From an uncultured Burkholderiales bacterium (lineage in GTDB: Bacteria > Pseudomonadota > Gammaproteobacteria > Burkholderiales > Burkholderiaceae_E), in assembly GCA_903923345.1 (NCBI GenBank), contig CAIXXI010000151.1, positions 1-6,253 on the forward strand: a stretch of 6,253 nt of DNA. The letters run 5' to 3'. The notes under the pieces are model-generated. The model searched no databases. It saw only the letters and a program-made list of their open reading frames with translations, and had not been told where the DNA came from. How positions within the stretch are numbered: the first letter of the stretch is position 1; the number at the start of each line of letters is the position of its first letter. The position numbers and the translations under genes are program-made. Positions 1 through 5,854 of the stretch are shown one piece after another.

Positions 1-340
1 CACTGGCGATGGTTTCGCTGCCGCCGACCGAAGTGAAGAACTTCTTGGGATCAGCAATTCGCCACTTCACGAAGGTATCGATCTGGACGTTGAGTTTCTC
101 GGACGTAATGAAGCGATCCACATCGGCGGTGTCGATAGTGAGAATGCGCTTGTCAAAGTACTGCACATTCTGGAAAGGCGGGGGCAGCTTGAAATGCAGC
201 CCTGGCTTGGTGATCACTTCCTTGAGTTCACCGAGCGCGAAGACCACCGCGTATTGACGCTGATCGACGACAAAAAGCATCGATGAAGCCAGCGCGATGG
301 CGGCCACGAGACCCAGCAGGATTGGAGCGATGCGGTTCAT
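1..340 (-). CDS. hflC: HflC, SPFH-domain regulator of FtsH (partial, C-terminus off the left edge)
   Basis: Only the first 113 codons are present; the gene runs off the window. HflC forms the HflKC complex, which surrounds the inner-membrane AAA protease FtsH and modulates its access to substrates. Residues about 4-26 are one hydrophobic anchor close to the N-terminus. They are followed by VVDQRQYAVVFALGELKEV and PGLHFKLPPPFQNV, the typical opening of an SPFH/band-7 domain in HflC. Family members are usually about 290-335 residues, so roughly two thirds is missing. The ATG at 340 is well supported: AAGGAG lies 8 nt upstream, and the membrane anchor begins just after the start. The gene begins 12 nt after the hflK stop, so the pair is co-transcribed and probably made in matched amounts. 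The stretch after the SPFH start (VDRFITSEKLNVQIDTFVKWR) still fits HflC. Identification is firm from sequence and from the hflK neighbour. Confidence 0.95.
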   Translation of the reverse strand, partial: MNRIAPILLGLVAAIALASSMLFVVDQRQYAVVFALGELKEVITKPGLHFKLPPPFQNVQYFDKRILTIDTADVDRFITSEKLNVQIDTFVKWRIADPKKFFTSVGGSETIAS

Positions 341-348
341 TGGAATGG

Positions 349-354
349 CTCCTT
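349..354 (-). promoter_or_regulatory. Ribosome binding site of hflC
   Basis: Read on the minus strand this is AAGGAG, 8 nt before the hflC ATG. It overlaps the hflK TAA stop codon (355-353), so ribosomes ending hflK finish on the hflC Shine-Dalgarno site. This arrangement favours coupled synthesis of the two subunits. Confidence 0.75.
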
Positions 355-1681
355 ATCGGCTGCTGTCGCGTTCGCGATTGCGAAGGGCATCACGAGGGCT
401 TTGCTGCATCGGTGCGGGCGACTCTGATCGGTTCTCGCCGCTCGCTGCCGACGCCGCCGAAGGGTTGCCCGTCTGAGCTTGAGGGACCGATCGGCCGGGC
501 TCACCGGCACCCGCCTGCTGCATGAGCTTGTCCAGTGGCAGGTAGAGCATGTTGCCGTTACCGCGAGCATCCACATAGACCTTGCTGGTATTGGCAAAGA
601 TCTGCTGCATGGTGTCGAGGTACAAGCGCTCCCGGGTCACCTGAGGCGCTTTGGCATATTCGGCATAGACCTGCTTGAAACGAGAGGAATCGCCCTCGGC
701 GGTCGCGATCACACGCTGCTTGTAGCCTTCAGCTTCCTGCTGAAGACGCCCGGCGGTACCTCGTGCCTTCGGGATCACGTCATTGGCATAGGCGCGGCCT
801 TCGTTGATCAGGCGCTCGCGGTCCTGGGCTGCCTTGTTGGCATCCTCGAATGCGGCTTGCACCTGTTCCGGAGGCTGAGCCTGCTGGATCGTGACGTCGA
901 CGATGCCAATGCCGGCTGCATAACGGTCTGCGATCGACTGCATCAGTTTGAGCGAGTCCTTGGCGACCTGCTCTTTTTCCTCATAGAGCACCTTGTCGAT
1001 GCCCATGCGGCCAATCACCTCGCGGATTGCGGTCTCGGCGGCCTGCCGGACGATTTCCTCGGGGGCGCCGCCGGGATTGTTATTGAAGAGGTAGGCCTTC
1101 GCATCTGTGATTCGGTACTGAACCGCGAACTGCAGGTCGACGATCGCCTGATCGCCGGTGAGGATCAGCGCTTCACGGGCCACCTTGTTCTTGACATTGC
1201 TGCGATAGCCGACTTCGACCTGGCGCAGCCGCTGAACATCGACGATTTCAGCGGTCTCGATGGGATAAGGCAGGCGCCATTTGAAGCCGGCACTCTCGAC
1301 CATGTAACGGAATTCGCCAAATCGCAGGATCGCGGCCGCCTGGCCTTCCTGAACGATATAAAAGCCACTGCCCAGCCACAGCAGCAGTCCAATTCCGGCG
1401 ATCAGGCCGAGGCCGGTGCCCGCTCCCTTGAAGCCGGGAAATTGCGTGCCCCCGCCGTTTCGGGGCGGCTCGCCCTGGCCACCGCCTTTACCGAACAGAC
1501 CATTGAGGCGCCGATTGAAATCGCGCCAGAGTTCATCCAGATCAGGCGGGCCATCATCATTGCCCCGCGGGCGTTGCTGAATCGGCTGCTGAGGGCGTTG
1601 ATCGCCGGACCCACCAGAGCCGCTTCGCCCCCAGCCAGGATCATTGTTGAGCGACAAGGACGCGCGAATTCGAGACCACAT
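353..1681 (-). CDS. hflK: HflK, SPFH-domain regulator of FtsH
   Basis: Partner of HflC in the inner-membrane HflKC complex that encloses FtsH. With the chosen start the protein has 442 residues. Residues 1-85 are a cytoplasmic, Gly/Pro/Arg-rich tail with the HflK signature SLNNDPGWG (10-18) and GPPDLDELWRDFNRRLNGLF (44-63). One membrane span covers about 88-106. The SPFH domain starts at YIVQEGQAAAILRFGEF and contains LTGDQAIVDLQFAVQYRI (174-191). A helical, probably coiled-coil region covers about 265-345. The tail from about 391 is low-complexity, rich in Ser, Ala, Gln and Arg. The start is uncertain. ATG at 1681 and ATG at 1693 both lie inside hflX, and a TTG at 1657 would give a protein beginning MSLNNDPGWG. 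None has a clear Shine-Dalgarno site, so translation probably depends on ribosomes ending hflX at 1641. I chose 1681 because, as I recall, related HflK proteins carry a short WxRxRAxLSLN leader. The longest open frame, to 1822, is less likely because its extra residues look like out-of-frame hflX. Confidence 0.9.
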   Translation of the reverse strand: MWSRIRASLSLNNDPGWGRSGSGGSGDQRPQQPIQQRPRGNDDGPPDLDELWRDFNRRLNGLFGKGGGQGEPPRNGGGTQFPGFKGAGTGLGLIAGIGLLLWLGSGFYIVQEGQAAAILRFGEFRYMVESAGFKWRLPYPIETAEIVDVQRLRQVEVGYRSNVKNKVAREALILTGDQAIVDLQFAVQYRITDAKAYLFNNNPGGAPEEIVRQAAETAIREVIGRMGIDKVLYEEKEQVAKDSLKLMQSIADRYAAGIGIVDVTIQQAQPPEQVQAAFEDANKAAQDRERLINEGRAYANDVIPKARGTAGRLQQEAEGYKQRVIATAEGDSSRFKQVYAEYAKAPQVTRERLYLDTMQQIFANTSKVYVDARGNGNMLYLPLDKLMQQAGAGEPGRSVPQAQTGNPSAASAASGENRSESPAPMQQSPRDALRNRERDSSR

Positions 1682-2885
1682 CTGGCATGCCATTAGGAAG
1701 GGAAGTCGGTACGGGAGCGAACGCAGGGTCGTCGAGCGCCTCGTCGCGCGCTTCATCAGACTGGCTTGAAGTCGGGACGAGCAATCGGGACAAAGCCTGC
1801 CGAAGCAGATCAAGCCCCTCACCTGTTCGGGCGCTCAAGCGCAAGCGCGCGATGCTACCACAGGGATCCAGCTCGACACCGGACTGAAGCTGGGCCGCGT
1901 CGATCTTGTTCAGAACCAGCCACTGAGGGACCTGGTCGGCGCCGATTTCGGCCAGCACCCGCTCAACCTGCTCGATCTGTTCGGCGCGATCCGGCGCGGC
2001 CGCATCGACGACATGCAACAGCAGATCAGCCTGCGCGGTCTCCTCCAGCGTCGCTCTGAATGCCTCCACCAGTTGGTGGGGAAGGTCACGCACGAAACCA
2101 ACGGTATCGGAGATCACCAGCTCGACACCCGGCGCGAGCACCAGCCTGCGAGACAGGGTATCGAGGGTCGCAAACAGCTGGTCGGCAGCATAGGTACCGG
2201 CACCGGTGAGTGCATTGAACAATGTCGACTTGCCGGCGTTGGTGTAGCCAACCAGCGATACCGTGATGACGTCGCGCCGCTGCCGAGCCTTGCGACGGGT
2301 ACGGCGCTGTCTTTCGCTGCGATCCAGTCGTTCGCGAACTTGCCTGATGCGATTGCCCAGCATCCGTCGGTCCATCTCGAGCTGGGTTTCACCCGGCCCG
2401 CCTCGAACACCAATACCGCCTCGCTGCCGCTCCAGGTGGCTCCAGGCACGCACAAGACGCGAGGACTGGTGTCTCAGCTGGGCCAGTTCAACTTGCAGTT
2501 TGCCTTCGGTGCTGCGGGCACGCTGACCGAAAATCTCAAGGATCAGCTCAGTACGGTCGAGGACCCTGACCTTCCAGAGGCGCTCAAGGTTGCGCTGCTG
2601 GATCGCGGAAATCTCATGATCGAAGAGAACCAGCTGCGCGCCCGTCGCGGCAAGAACCGCACCGATTTCTTCCGCTTTGCCGCGACCGACATACAGGCCA
2701 GGATCGGGGCGCTGCCGATGACAGACCAATCTGGCTGCCTCGACATGGCCCGCTGAAGCGGCCAGTGCACAGAGTTCATCGAGGCTGGAATCGTCGCGGC
2801 GGTCGCGGCCGACGGCCACGCCAATCAAAATGCAGTTTGATTCGCTGTTCGGGTTGTCAGCGCCATTCTGTGTGTTCAGCGGCAA
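1641..2885 (-). CDS. hflX: HflX, ribosome-splitting GTPase
   Basis: An Obg-HflX family GTPase that binds the 50S subunit and, in E. coli, splits stalled ribosomes during heat stress. It has 414 residues; the E. coli protein has 426. The N-terminal domain (about 17-200) has LIGVAVG, the PDPGLYVGRGKAEEI segment (60-74) and the family hallmark RGGPGETQLEMDRR (161-174), followed by a charged helical linker. The G domain shows G1 GYTNAGKST (213-221), G2 FATLD (238-242), G3 DTVGF (260-264), G4 NKID (326-329) and G5-like SARTGEG (351-357), all intact. The last 40 or so residues are polar and variable. The start is TTG at 2885. No ATG or GTG lies between there and the conserved first strand, and only a weak GGAA lies upstream, inside the end of hfq. 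It begins 5 nt after the hfq stop, so it is likely coupled to hfq translation. Its 3' end overlaps hflK. Confidence 0.96.
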   Translation of the reverse strand: MPLNTQNGADNPNSESNCILIGVAVGRDRRDDSSLDELCALAASAGHVEAARLVCHRQRPDPGLYVGRGKAEEIGAVLAATGAQLVLFDHEISAIQQRNLERLWKVRVLDRTELILEIFGQRARSTEGKLQVELAQLRHQSSRLVRAWSHLERQRGGIGVRGGPGETQLEMDRRMLGNRIRQVRERLDRSERQRRTRRKARQRRDVITVSLVGYTNAGKSTLFNALTGAGTYAADQLFATLDTLSRRLVLAPGVELVISDTVGFVRDLPHQLVEAFRATLEETAQADLLLHVVDAAAPDRAEQIEQVERVLAEIGADQVPQWLVLNKIDAAQLQSGVELDPCGSIARLRLSARTGEGLDLLRQALSRLLVPTSSQSDEARDEALDDPAFAPVPTSLPNGMPDVVSNSRVLVAQQ

Positions 2886-2890
2886 AGTGT

Positions 2891-3133
2891 TCAGTTTCCG
2901 GTGCCTTCTTCGTCTTGCTGGAAATTCACCGCCCTGGCAGGCACGACGGTGGAGATCGCATGTTTGTAGACCATTTGAGTCACTGTGTTCTTGAGGAGCA
3001 CCACGTACTGGTCGAATGCGTCGATCTGGCCCTGCAGCTTGATGCCGTTGACCAGGTAAATCGACACGGGAATGTGCTCCTTGCGCAGCAGATTCAGGAA
3101 CGGGTCTTGGAGAAGTTGCCCTTTATTGCTCAT
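2891..3133 (-). CDS. hfq: Hfq, RNA chaperone
   Basis: A hexameric Sm-like protein that anneals small RNAs to mRNAs and affects mRNA stability. The 80-residue protein has a complete Sm core. The N-terminal part reads KGQLLQDPFLNLLRKEH, with Q9 and D10 of the proximal uridine-binding face. The Sm1 motif spans VSIYLVNGIKLQGQIDAFDQ (23-42), and the Sm2 motif is YKHAISTVVPAR (56-67), with the K57-H58 pocket pair. Tyr43 stands where E. coli has Phe42, and the rim reads R-K-E-H (17-20) instead of R-R-E-R; as far as I recall both are normal for betaproteobacteria. The C-terminal tail is short and acidic (QQDEEGTGN), where E. coli has a long one. The ATG at 3133 has GGAG 5 nt upstream. It is preceded by the only sizeable gap in the block, so it may have its own promoter, and it is followed at once by hflX. 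Identification is certain. Confidence 0.99.
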   Translation of the reverse strand: MSNKGQLLQDPFLNLLRKEHIPVSIYLVNGIKLQGQIDAFDQYVVLLKNTVTQMVYKHAISTVVPARAVNFQQDEEGTGN

Positions 3134-3138
3134 GAAGG

Positions 3139-3142
3139 CTCC
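3139..3142 (-). promoter_or_regulatory. Ribosome binding site of hfq
   Basis: Read on the minus strand this is GGAG, 5 nt before the hfq ATG at 3133. It fixes the start codon. A purine-rich, A-rich stretch (3163-3147) lies just upstream and looks unpaired, which would leave the site open. Confidence 0.65.
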
Positions 3143-3164
3143 GAGGCTCTCTTATCGTCTTATA

Positions 3165-3192
3165 GTGGGTCGACCCACCCCATCTGGGGGTG
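3165..3192. repeat. 14-bp perfect palindrome overlapping an alternative hairpin
   Basis: The bases GTGGGTCGACCCAC at 3165-3178 form a perfect palindrome. Overlapping them, CACCCC (3176-3181) can pair with GGGGTG (3187-3192) across a 5-nt loop. The two structures share bases 3176-3178, so both cannot form fully in one RNA strand. It ends about 30 nt upstream of the hfq ATG, and could be an operator for a dimeric protein or a leader-RNA structure. No known binding-site consensus is recognised. Confidence 0.6.
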
Positions 3193-3209
3193 AAGGACGT
3201 GGATGCAAG
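3182..3209 (-). promoter_or_regulatory. Possible sigma-32-type (heat-shock) promoter of hfq
   Basis: On the minus strand CTTGCAT (3209-3203) is followed, after 13 nt, by CCCCAGAT (3189-3182). The sigma-32 consensus is CTTGAAA, 13-17 nt, CCCCATNT, so the match is 5 of 7 and 6 of 7 specified bases with acceptable spacing. Transcription would begin near 3175, giving a leader of about 42 nt. E. coli hfq has a sigma-32 promoter, which makes this plausible, but a match of this quality can arise by chance. Confidence 0.3.
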
Positions 3210-3226
3210 TCATCCCGCGGATGACT
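3208..3226. repeat. Perfect 8-bp inverted repeat with 3-nt loop
   Basis: AGTCATCC (3208-3215) and GGATGACT (3219-3226) are exact reverse complements separated by CGC. The repeat is 55 nt after the der stop and 75 nt before the hfq start. Neither flank has a run of T, so it does not look like a standard terminator on either strand. It could be an operator, an RNA stability element, or part of an attenuator. Confidence 0.6.
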
Positions 3227-3258
3227 CTACCGAATTCGTTCCGGGTTGGCTATTCGCA

Positions 3259-3294
3259 CCCGAGGGCGCTGAAACTCGCCTCAGCGATCTCGGG
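3259..3294 (-). terminator. Hairpin spanning the der stop codon, no U-tract
   Basis: The minus-strand RNA can fold as CCCGAG (3294-3289) with CTCGGG (3264-3259), a symmetric 2x2 internal loop, then CGCTGA (3286-3281) with TCAGCG (3272-3267), closing an 8-nt loop. That is 12 perfect pairs. The der TGA (3283-3281) lies in the inner stem. The sequence after the hairpin is TGCGAATAG, not U-rich, so intrinsic termination would be inefficient. It may protect the 3' end of the upstream message or partly separate der from hfq expression. The fold is seen in sequence; the role is inferred. Confidence 0.4.
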
Positions 3295-4720
3295 CATAGG
3301 GATTGCTGGAGGTGCGGAACTCGACCCTGAGCGGCGTGCCCTGAAGCGAAAAACGCTCGCGAAACCATCCCTCCAGGTAGCGTCGGTAGCTGTCGGCGAT
3401 CCGATCGAGCGCATTGCCATGGATGATGACCACAGGCGGGTTCTGGCCGCCCTGGTGTGCATACCTCAGCTTGGGGCGGCTGGGCCCGCGACGCGGCGGC
3501 TGCTGCCGTTCGACCGCTTCGTAAAGCGCACGGGTCAGGCGCGGAGTCGACAGCTTGGCGGTGGCTGCCGCGAAGGCTTCGTCAACCGAGCGCATCAGTG
3601 AACCGACGCCCTTGCCTTCCTTCGCCGTCACGAAATGCAGGCGCGCAAACGAGAGAAACCCGAGCTTGCGGGCGAACTCGACCTTGATGCGCTCGCGCCG
3701 GTGCGCATCGGCCAGATCCCATTTGTTGATGCCAACAACGACTGCACGGCCGGCCTCAAGCACGTATCCGGCAATGTGCGCATCCTGCTCGGCGACATCC
3801 TCCGAAGCATCAATCAGCAGAATGCAGACGTTGCAGTCCTCGATCGCCTGAAGTGTCTTCACCACCGAGAATTTCTCGATGACATCGGTGACCTTGCCAC
3901 GCCGGCGCACACCGGCGGTATCGATGAGGGTGTACGGCTTGCCTGCCCGCTCGAAGTCGACCGACACTGCATCGCGGGTGGTTCCGGGCTGATCGAAGGC
4001 GATCATCCGCTCCTCGCCCAGCAGGGTATTGATCAGCGTTGACTTGCCGGCATTCGGGCGGCCGACGACCGCCACCTTGACCCGGCGGGGGCCAAGCAAT
4101 GCCGCCTTGTCTGGCCGTGCGGAGCCCTCGCCAGGCGCAGCGGCCTCAGCGTCAGGCATCGCGGCCTGGACGGTCGGATCCTCGAACTCGGGCTCGACTT
4201 CAATTTCATCGGGGGGAGGCGGCAGCAATTCCTCAAAGAGTTCAGTGACGCCGTCGCCATGGGCTGCAGAAATCGCATAAGGCTGACCGAGCCCAAGCGA
4301 CCAGAAATCGGCGATTGCACTCTGTCGGGGCATCCCTTCGGTCTTGTTCACCACCAGAACGACACGTGCTGCAGTGCGTCGCAATTCGTTGGCGATGTCG
4401 CGATCGCGCGCCGCCATGCCGTCTCGGCCGTCGACGACGAACACGACCAGATCTGACTCAATCACCGCCTGACGCGCCTGACGCGCCATCTCGGCGGCAA
4501 TGCCCTGGCGGGCGACCGGCTCGAATCCGCCGGTGTCGATCACGATGAACCGGCGATCATTGAGTCGACCCTGGCCATAGTGTCGATCTCGGGTCAGTCC
4601 GGGAATGTCGGCGACCAGCGCAGCCCGGCTGCGAGTCAGACGGTTGAACAGGGTCGACTTGCCCACGTTCGGGCGGCCGACCAGAGCAACCACGGGCGTC
4701 GAGGTAGCGGTCTGGATCAC
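3281..4720 (-). CDS. der: Der (EngA), tandem-GTPase ribosome assembly factor
   Basis: An essential GTPase that binds the 50S subunit and acts in its late maturation. It has 479 residues, close to family length, with two G domains and a C-terminal KH-like domain. GD1: GRPNVGKS (15-22), PGLTRD (40-45), DTGG (62-65), NKTE (125-128), SAAHGDG (151-157). GD2: GRPNAGKS (220-227), PGTTRD (245-250), DTAG (267-270), NKWD (332-335), TAKEGKG (365-371). An acidic, Pro/Ala-rich linker (about 167-212) joins them. The KH-like domain covers about 390-472, with PPVVIIHGN and a YRRYLEGWFRE segment. GD1 has Glu instead of Asp in its NKxD motif, which I believe is common in betaproteobacterial Der. The start is GTG at 4720, which shares bases with the bamB TGA in a GTGA overlap, so translation is probably by reinitiation. 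The frame stays open upstream to 4951, but those residues are out-of-frame bamB sequence. Its stop codon lies in a hairpin. Confidence 0.97.
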   Translation of the reverse strand: MIQTATSTPVVALVGRPNVGKSTLFNRLTRSRAALVADIPGLTRDRHYGQGRLNDRRFIVIDTGGFEPVARQGIAAEMARQARQAVIESDLVVFVVDGRDGMAARDRDIANELRRTAARVVLVVNKTEGMPRQSAIADFWSLGLGQPYAISAAHGDGVTELFEELLPPPPDEIEVEPEFEDPTVQAAMPDAEAAAPGEGSARPDKAALLGPRRVKVAVVGRPNAGKSTLINTLLGEERMIAFDQPGTTRDAVSVDFERAGKPYTLIDTAGVRRRGKVTDVIEKFSVVKTLQAIEDCNVCILLIDASEDVAEQDAHIAGYVLEAGRAVVVGINKWDLADAHRRERIKVEFARKLGFLSFARLHFVTAKEGKGVGSLMRSVDEAFAAATAKLSTPRLTRALYEAVERQQPPRRGPSRPKLRYAHQGGQNPPVVIIHGNALDRIADSYRRYLEGWFRERFSLQGTPLRVEFRTSSNPYARDR

Positions 4721-5853
4721 TCGGTTCGGAACGCGTGAAGCGTGCCGCCGGAAGTCTGAACAACCAGCGTCGAGCCGGCTGAGGCTGCAGGCGCAACGAT
4801 CGCCTTGCCATCGGTTCGACTGATCGCAAGCAGACTGCCGTCTGCTCGGGACAGCCACAGCACATTGCCCTGAAAATCTCCGAATGCGACCGCTGAACCA
4901 GCAATCAGGGGCGCGCTGAGCCTGCGCCGCGCATAGCCTTTTTTCGTCCACAACGACGTGCCTCGCCGATCGAAGGCCTGCACCGTGTCCTCCGAGTCGG
5001 CTGCAATCAATCCCCGGTTGTCGACATCAAACCCACTGGCCGAGGAAAACTCCTTGGACCAGATCGAATTGCCATTGGTGACCTCGACACAGCCGATCCG
5101 GCCCTGATAGGTGACCGCACAGAGATCCCGGCCGATGACCAGCGGGGTTCCGACGACGTCGGCGATCCGCTCGAGTTCATTGGCTCCCTTGGGTTGGGCC
5201 AGCGGCACGTCATAGCGTGGCACCCCATTGGCCAGCGTCAAGGCGACCAGTCGGCCTCCGGGCATGCCGACGAACGCCACACCGGGCGCAATGGCAATGC
5301 CACCCGAATTACGCAGCACCAGCGGCGGGTTCTGCCGTTGGAAAGTCCAGCGCTGTTTGCCTGTTTCAACATCGAACGCGAGAACCCGGTTATCGCTGGT
5401 TCGAAGCACCACGGTGCCATCGGCCACCGCAGGCGGAGTCACCACTTCGCCACCGAGCCGGGCCGTCCATTTGCGCGCGCCGTCTTCGCCCACCGCGATC
5501 AGTTCACCGTCCCGGGATGCGACCACCGCGATGGAACCATCCGTCCCGACGCCCGAGGTCAGCGGCTTGCCGGCCGAAACCTGCCATTGCACACGGCCCG
5601 TGGCGAGATCAAGCCGGGCAATCGCGCCGTTTTCGGCGGCCGCCCAGACACTGTCATTGACCACCACAGGGACAAACCCAACCCCTGAGGCTGCGCCCAG
5701 GGCGGCAGTCCAGGCAGGCGCCACTTTCAGCGCGCCACTGGGCACGGGCAGCGGATCGGGCTGGGGCCTGGAGGTGCCAAACAGCGAACAGCCGCTGACC
5801 AGAAGACACGCGGCCAGCGCCACACCCTGCAGGGCGCGTCCGAGGCTGAACAT
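4717..5853 (-). CDS. bamB: BamB, outer-membrane protein assembly lipoprotein
   Basis: A lipoprotein of the BAM complex, which folds beta-barrel proteins into the outer membrane; BamB binds the POTRA domains of BamA. It has 378 residues. The signal peptide ends in a lipobox, VSGC, with the lipidated Cys at 22. Ser follows at +2, which suggests sorting to the outer membrane. The rest is an eight-bladed PQQ-type beta-propeller. Repeated blade motifs are visible: GAIARLDLATGRVQWQ (76-91), RVLAFDVETGKQRWTF (156-171), GRIGCVEVTNGNSIWSKEF (251-269) and TVQAFDRRGTSLWTK (290-304). LVLR (178-181) and ELERIADV (226-233) align by eye with E. coli regions reported to contact BamA. The ATG at 5853 has a strong Shine-Dalgarno site 8 nt upstream. 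It starts 1 nt after the yfgM stop and ends inside the der start codon. The hisS-yfgM-bamB-der order is widely conserved in proteobacteria, so the assignment is secure. Confidence 0.96.
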   Translation of the reverse strand: MFSLGRALQGVALAACLLVSGCSLFGTSRPQPDPLPVPSGALKVAPAWTAALGAASGVGFVPVVVNDSVWAAAENGAIARLDLATGRVQWQVSAGKPLTSGVGTDGSIAVVASRDGELIAVGEDGARKWTARLGGEVVTPPAVADGTVVLRTSDNRVLAFDVETGKQRWTFQRQNPPLVLRNSGGIAIAPGVAFVGMPGGRLVALTLANGVPRYDVPLAQPKGANELERIADVVGTPLVIGRDLCAVTYQGRIGCVEVTNGNSIWSKEFSSASGFDVDNRGLIAADSEDTVQAFDRRGTSLWTKKGYARRRLSAPLIAGSAVAFGDFQGNVLWLSRADGSLLAISRTDGKAIVAPAASAGSTLVVQTSGGTLHAFRTE

Positions 5854-5854
5854 G

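Larger units (their letters stand above)
3134..3280 (-). other. der-hfq intergenic region with clustered inverted repeats
   Basis: This is the only gap longer than 12 nt in the block and the likely place for hfq control. On the minus strand it holds, in order: the 3' half of a hairpin that includes the der stop codon (3294-3259), a perfect 8-bp inverted repeat (3226-3208), a heat-shock-like promoter match (3209-3182), a hairpin (3192-3176) overlapping a 14-bp palindrome (3178-3165), and a purine-rich leader before the hfq Shine-Dalgarno site. A weak sigma-70-like pair is also possible: TAGCCA (3252-3247), a 17-nt spacer, then TAGAGT (3229-3224). No coding potential or RNA gene family is recognisable. 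There is no U-run after any hairpin, so a classical intrinsic terminator is not evident and read-through from der into hfq is possible. Confidence 0.7.

Noticed and set aside
479..1696. A 405-codon open frame on the plus strand opposite hflK
   Set aside because: It mirrors the codon phase of a GC-rich real gene. The protein has no recognisable domain, and the minus strand encodes an unmistakable HflK.
1694..1822. N-terminal extension of hflK to 1822
   Set aside because: It would overlap hflX by about 180 nt, and the sequence before the WSRIRASLSLNN region is not HflK-like.
2013..2756. A 247-codon open frame on the plus strand opposite hflX
   Set aside because: It lies wholly within hflX, whose GTPase motifs are intact; the antisense product resembles no family.
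3159..3164. TATAAG as a sigma-70 -10 box for hfq
   Set aside because: No acceptable -35 hexamer lies 15-19 nt upstream; those positions are the G-rich palindrome region.
3134..3280. A riboswitch or small RNA gene in the der-hfq gap
   Set aside because: The hairpins do not match any riboswitch or RNA family I recognise, and there is no U-run terminator to define an RNA end.
4721..4951. N-terminal extension of der upstream of the GTG at 4720
   Set aside because: The extra residues are bamB read in another frame, and Der proteins begin a few residues before the first P-loop strand.
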